Source: JAWVFM01 sp963843315
GTDB lineage: Bacteria > Actinomycetota > Thermoleophilia > Solirubrobacterales > 70-9
Length of the DNA: 64,000 nucleotides
Direction of reading: 5' to 3'
Assembly: GCA_963843315.1 (NCBI GenBank)
Contig: CAWJJU010000005.1
Coordinates: forward strand, 124,001 to 188,000
Shown here: positions 61,089 to 64,000 of the stretch, one piece after another
Layout of the letters: every line of letters begins with the position of its first letter
How positions within the stretch are numbered: the first letter of the stretch is position 1
Made by a program: the position numbers and the translations under genes
The notes under the pieces: generated by a model
What the model saw: only the letters and a program-made list of their open reading frames with translations
Told to the model about the DNA's origin: nothing
The model's database searches: none

Positions 61089-62333
61089 ATGGCGGTAGAG
61101 GGGCTTAGGTGCAAGGAATGCGGGTCGAGCTACGAGCTCGGCGCGCAGTACTTCTGCCAGGAGTGCTTCGGCCCGCTGGAGGTTGCCTACGACCACTCCG
61201 AGCTGGACGCCTCCGAGGCGCGCCGCCGCATCCAGGCAGGCTCGCACGGGATCTGGCGCTACGCCGACTTCCTTCCCTTCGACGAGCGCCCGCCGGCGAC
61301 CCGCACGAGCCTGGAGCCCGGGCTGACGCCGCTGGTGCGTGCCGACCGCCTTGCCGAGCGGCTCGGGCTGGGCGAGGTGTGGGTCAAGAACGACGCCGCC
61401 AACCCGACGCACTCGTTCAAGGACCGGGTGGTCGCGGTGGCCATCGCCAAGGCCCGCGAGCTCGGCTTCGACACGGTCGCCTGCGCGTCCACGGGCAACC
61501 TCGCCAACGCCGTCGCCGCCCATGCCGCCGCGGCCGGCCTCGCGTCGTACGTCTTCGTGCCCGCCGACCTCGAGGAGCAGAAGCTCCTGGCGACCGGCGT
61601 CTACGGAACCCGCCTTGTCGGCATCCGCGGCAACTACGACGACGTCAACCGCCTGTGCACGCAGCTCTGCGAGGAACGCCCCTGGGCCTTCGTGAACGTC
61701 AACCTCCGCCCCTACTACGCGGAGGGGTCCAAGACCGTCGGCTACGAGATCGTCGAGCAGCTGGGCTGGGAGCTGCCGGACCGCATCGTCTGCCCGGTCG
61801 CCTCCGGGTCGCTGTTCACCCGCATCGGCCGCGCCTTCGACGAATGGCTGGAGCTGGGCCTCGTGGAGGGTCGCAAGCCCGCGTTCAACGGCGCCCAGCC
61901 GCAGGGCTGCTCGCCCGTGGCGACCGCGTTCGGCGAGGGCTGGGACATCTGCAAGCCCCAGCGCCCCGACACCATCGCCAAGAGCCTGGCGATCGGCGAC
62001 CCTGCCGACGGCCCTTACGCGCTGGAGCTGGCGCGCCGGCGCGGCGGCGCGATCGACGCCGTCGACGACGACGAGATCCGCGCCGGCATCCGCCTGCTGG
62101 CCGAGACGACCGGGATCTTCACCGAGACCGCGGGCGGCGTGACCGTCGCGACCCTGCGAAAGCTGGCCGAGCGCGGCGACATCGATCCCGGCGAGCGGGT
62201 GGTGGCCGTGATCACGGGCGAGGGGCTCAAGACCCTCGACGCCGTCCGCGAGGGCTTCCACATCGACGTGATCGAGCCCAGCGTCGACGCCTTCACCTCC
62301 GAGGTGGAGCCCGCCACCCTCGCCGGGCGATAG
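61089..62333 (+). CDS. thrC: Threonine synthase-type PLP enzyme under SAM control
   Basis: 414 residues. The N-terminal zinc ribbon has Cys8, Cys11, Cys23 and Cys26 (GLRCKECGSSYELG, YFCQECFGPLE), as in the class with an added metal site. The fold type II PLP core shows VWVKNDAANPTHSFKDRVVA VAIAKA (PLP Lys about 111), ACASTGNLANAVAAHAAAAG, VNVNLRPYYAEGSKTVGYEI, CPVASGSLFTRIGRAFDEW and FTETAGGVTVATLRKLAERG. The family turns O-phosphohomoserine into threonine. The SAM-I riboswitch and the ThiS-like partner suggest that this copy may instead, or also, serve methionine/homocysteine sulfur transfer; that is inference. Confidence 0.93.
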   Translation: MAVEGLRCKECGSSYELGAQYFCQECFGPLEVAYDHSELDASEARRRIQAGSHGIWRYADFLPFDERPPATRTSLEPGLTPLVRADRLAERLGLGEVWVKNDAANPTHSFKDRVVAVAIAKARELGFDTVACASTGNLANAVAAHAAAAGLASYVFVPADLEEQKLLATGVYGTRLVGIRGNYDDVNRLCTQLCEERPWAFVNVNLRPYYAEGSKTVGYEIVEQLGWELPDRIVCPVASGSLFTRIGRAFDEWLELGLVEGRKPAFNGAQPQGCSPVATAFGEGWDICKPQRPDTIAKSLAIGDPADGPYALELARRRGGAIDAVDDDEIRAGIRLLAETTGIFTETAGGVTVATLRKLAERGDIDPGERVVAVITGEGLKTLDAVREGFHIDVIEPSVDAFTSEVEPATLAGR

Positions 62334-62347
62334 ATTCCCGGCCCGAA

Positions 62348-62623
62348 ATGGCTGTCACCGTGAAGATCCCGTCCCAGCTTCGGGCCGTCGCCGGAGGCGA
62401 GGCCGAGCTTGAGGTGGAGGGCTCGACCGTGGGCGAGGCGCTCGACGCGGTCTTCGACGTGCACGAGGCACTTCGGGAGCGGCTCATCGCGGATGACGGC
62501 CTGCGTCGCTTCGTGAACGTCTACGTCTCCGGGGAGGACATTCGCTTCCAGGACGGCCTGGACACCGCGCTCACCGACGGCGACGAGGTGACGATCCTCC
62601 CCGCCGTTGCCGGTGGGCGCTAG
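62348..62623 (+). CDS. ThiS/MoaD-family sulfur carrier protein (CysO/HcyS-like)
   Basis: A 91-residue ubiquitin-like sulfur carrier: VTVKIPSQLRAVAGGEAELE VEGSTVGEALDAVFDVHEAL, RFVNVYVSGEDIRFQDGLDT ALTDGDEVTILPAVAGGR. The Gly-Gly that is activated by adenylation in this family is followed by one extra residue (Arg). CysO of Mycobacterium ends at GG, while HcyS of Wolinella has an extra residue that a JAMM peptidase removes; the same may be needed here. It lies 14 bases after thrC in the same riboswitch-controlled transcript and overlaps the next gene. No activating E1-like or peptidase gene is visible in the window. Confidence 0.9.
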   Translation: MAVTVKIPSQLRAVAGGEAELEVEGSTVGEALDAVFDVHEALRERLIADDGLRRFVNVYVSGEDIRFQDGLDTALTDGDEVTILPAVAGGR

Positions 62624-63383
62624 CACGGACCCCGCCGAGATCCCCGTCGCGATCCTCTGCGGTGGCCGCGGGACGAGGCTTCGAGAGCGCACGCACGCGC
62701 TCCCGAAGGCGCTGGTCGAGGTCGGGCCGCATCCCATCATCTGGCACGTGATCCGGATCTACGCGGACCAGGGATTTCGGCGGTTCGTGCTGCTGACCGG
62801 CTACCTGGGGGAGATGATCGACGAGTTCGTCGCGGGCGTCGGATGGCCTGACGGCGTCTCCGTCGAGTGCCTGGACACCGGGCTTGACACGCCGACCGGC
62901 GGCCGGGTCGCGCGCGCCGGGGACCGCCTTCGCGACGGCACGTTCTGCCTGACGTACGCCGACGGCCTGGCCGACATCGACCTGCGGGGCCTGTGCGGGT
63001 ACCACGCGGCGAGCGATGCCCTCGCCACGATGACCGTGGTGCGCCCCTTCAACCAGTGGGGCGTCGCGGTGATCGGCGACGACGACCGCATCACCGGCTT
63101 CGAGGAGAAGCCGCGGATGGAGCAGTGGATCAACGGCGGCTTCCTGTGCATGGAGCCGGCGGCGCTCGGCTACGTCGAGGACGGCAGCATCCTCGAGCGC
63201 GAGCCGCTGGAGCGGATCGCTGCGGCGGGCGGGCTCGCCGCCTATCGCCACCACGGCTTCTGGGACTGCATGGACACCTACAAGGACGCGGTGGTGCTGA
63301 ACGACCTCTGGGCCTCTGGCGATGCTCCGTGGCGCACCTGGGCGGCGACCGGCGACACCGCGGACACTGCGAGCGGCGCGTGA
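62613..63383 (+). CDS. rfbF: Sugar-1-phosphate nucleotidyltransferase, glucose-1-P cytidylyltransferase type
   Basis: 256 residues from GTG 62613. Nucleotidyltransferase motifs: IPVAILCGGRGTRLRERTHA LPKALVEVGPHPIIWHVIRI YADQGFRRFVLLTGYLGEMI DEF (GxGTR and Lys), CLTYADGLADIDL (catalytic Asp after TYGDG-like motif), FNQWGVAVIGDDDRITGFEE KP, WINGGFLCMEPAAL and FWDCMDTYKD. The 'WHVIRIYADQGF' and 'GFWDCMDTYKD' forms point to the RfbF (CTP:glucose-1-P) branch. It overlaps the ThiS-like stop by 11 bases and precedes a matching dehydratase, so together they probably make CDP-4-keto-6-deoxyglucose. Confidence 0.8.
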   Translation: MGASTDPAEIPVAILCGGRGTRLRERTHALPKALVEVGPHPIIWHVIRIYADQGFRRFVLLTGYLGEMIDEFVAGVGWPDGVSVECLDTGLDTPTGGRVARAGDRLRDGTFCLTYADGLADIDLRGLCGYHAASDALATMTVVRPFNQWGVAVIGDDDRITGFEEKPRMEQWINGGFLCMEPAALGYVEDGSILEREPLERIAAAGGLAAYRHHGFWDCMDTYKDAVVLNDLWASGDAPWRTWAATGDTADTASGA

Positions 63384-64000
63384 GCGGGGTCGCGATGGTC
63401 ACCGGCGCGCGCGGGTTCGCCGGCGCGTGGCTGGCCAGGGCGCTGCTCGAGCGTGGGACGAAGGTCGTGTGCTTCGACCGCACCCCGCTGCCCGACGGCC
63501 GGCCCTCGACGCTGCGCCTGCTGGAGCTGGAGGGCCAGGTCACCGACTTCGAGGGGGACCTCCGCGATGCGGACGCCGTCAGCCGGGCAATCGCCGAGAA
63601 CGGCGTCGACACCGTCTTTCACCTAGCGGCGCAGGTGCTCGTGCACACCGCCGCGGAATCGCCGGCGCCGACCTTCGACTCGAACGTCCGCGGCACCTGG
63701 ACCGTGCTGGAGGCCTGCAGGCTCGTTGGGGTGGAGCGGGTGGTGGTCGCCTCCTCCGACAAGGCCTACGGCGCCCACGAGACGCTGCCCTACCGCGAGG
63801 ACTTCGCCCTTGCGCCCACTGCGCCGTACGAGGCCTCCAAGGCGGCGGCCGATCTCATCGCGCGCAGCTACTGGCCGAGCTACCGGCTGCCGGTCGCCGT
63901 CACGCGCTTCGCCAACCTCTATGGGGGCGGGGACACGAACTGGTCGCGCCTCATCCCCGAGGCCGTGACCGCGGCGATCGAGGGCCGCGCGCCGGTGCTT
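63380..64000 (+). CDS. rfbG: NAD-dependent epimerase/dehydratase, CDP-glucose 4,6-dehydratase type (runs off right edge)
   Basis: 207 residues visible of an extended SDR. The Rossmann motif AMVTGARGFAGAWLARALLE RG is followed by GDLRDADAVSRAIAENGVDT VFHLAAQVLV, NVRGTWTVLEACRLVGVERV, VVASSDKAYGAHETLPYRED (catalytic Ser/Asp region) and PYEASKAAADLIARSY (Tyr-x-x-x-Lys). The SSDKAYG form is typical of RfbG-like CDP-glucose 4,6-dehydratases; dTDP-glucose enzymes differ. GTG 63380 overlaps the upstream stop (GTGA). The 3' end is outside the window. Confidence 0.8.
   Translation, partial: MSGVAMVTGARGFAGAWLARALLERGTKVVCFDRTPLPDGRPSTLRLLELEGQVTDFEGDLRDADAVSRAIAENGVDTVFHLAAQVLVHTAAESPAPTFDSNVRGTWTVLEACRLVGVERVVVASSDKAYGAHETLPYREDFALAPTAPYEASKAAADLIARSYWPSYRLPVAVTRFANLYGGGDTNWSRLIPEAVTAAIEGRAPVL

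Overview
The window is GC-rich, densely coded bacterial chromosome. Many starts are GTG or TTG and many genes overlap by 4 bases. Gene content (F420-type LLM oxidoreductase, DUF3866 protein, PdxS/PdxT vitamin B6 synthesis, NUDIX-xerD next to pyrG, two HypC-type proteins, a ThiS-like sulfur carrier behind threonine synthase) points to Actinomycetota, and I would guess a Thermoleophilia/Solirubrobacterales-type organism. That placement is inference from gene content, not from a marker gene.

Layout. 1-2545: [NiFe]-hydrogenase maturation operon (hypC, second hypC-like gene, hypD, hypE) on the minus strand. 2752-12218: pyrG, a zinc alcohol dehydrogenase, and a plus-strand run of M20 peptidase, DUF3866, NUDIX, xerD, mutM, S58 peptidase and recO. 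12228-24634: secreted proteins, dgt-dnaG, tRNA-Asn, a glycosyltransferase, an SDR, a lipoprotein, an LLM oxidoreductase, a PilB/GspE-type ATPase and a glycine-rich exported protein. 24645-32223: a genomic island inserted in a tRNA gene with anticodon CAT. 32350-40232: NlpC/P60 hydrolase, phosphoesterase, RpiR regulator, CsbD, pdxS-pdxT, M29 aminopeptidase, yebC. 40361-53513: ruvC-ruvA-ruvB, fused secDF, recJ, relA/spoT and a glycosyltransferase. 53655-60736: S53 peptidase, two HIT proteins, lipid kinase, MBL-fold hydrolase, phosphohexomutase, rhodanese, corA. 60887-62623: a SAM-I riboswitch with terminator ahead of threonine synthase and a ThiS/MoaD-like carrier. 62613-64000: start of a CDP-glucose-type sugar pathway.

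The most unusual part is the island. It is bounded by 42-base direct repeats of the tRNA 3' half (24677-24718 and 32182-32223). Inside it, almost every gene-sized unit is delimited by a short site with inverted arms around a 6-base asymmetric spacer (core GCTTTGGACGAAAAGC). One unit occurs twice in inverted orientation, and the two copies begin and end exactly in these sites. A compact tyrosine recombinase of 217 residues lies between the plus-oriented sites on its left and the minus-oriented sites on its right. This looks like a cassette or dif-module array different from classical integrons. The cargo is small membrane and secreted proteins, a DUF5677-like protein and a DUF4241-type protein; a hicBA pair sits beside attR.

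A caution for the whole window: about 17 genes, including conserved ones (xerD, pdxT, ruvA, a secretion ATPase), carry one-base frameshifts while very long genes are intact. This looks like residual indel error in the sequence rather than mass pseudogenisation. For such genes I give the full span and the position of the break.
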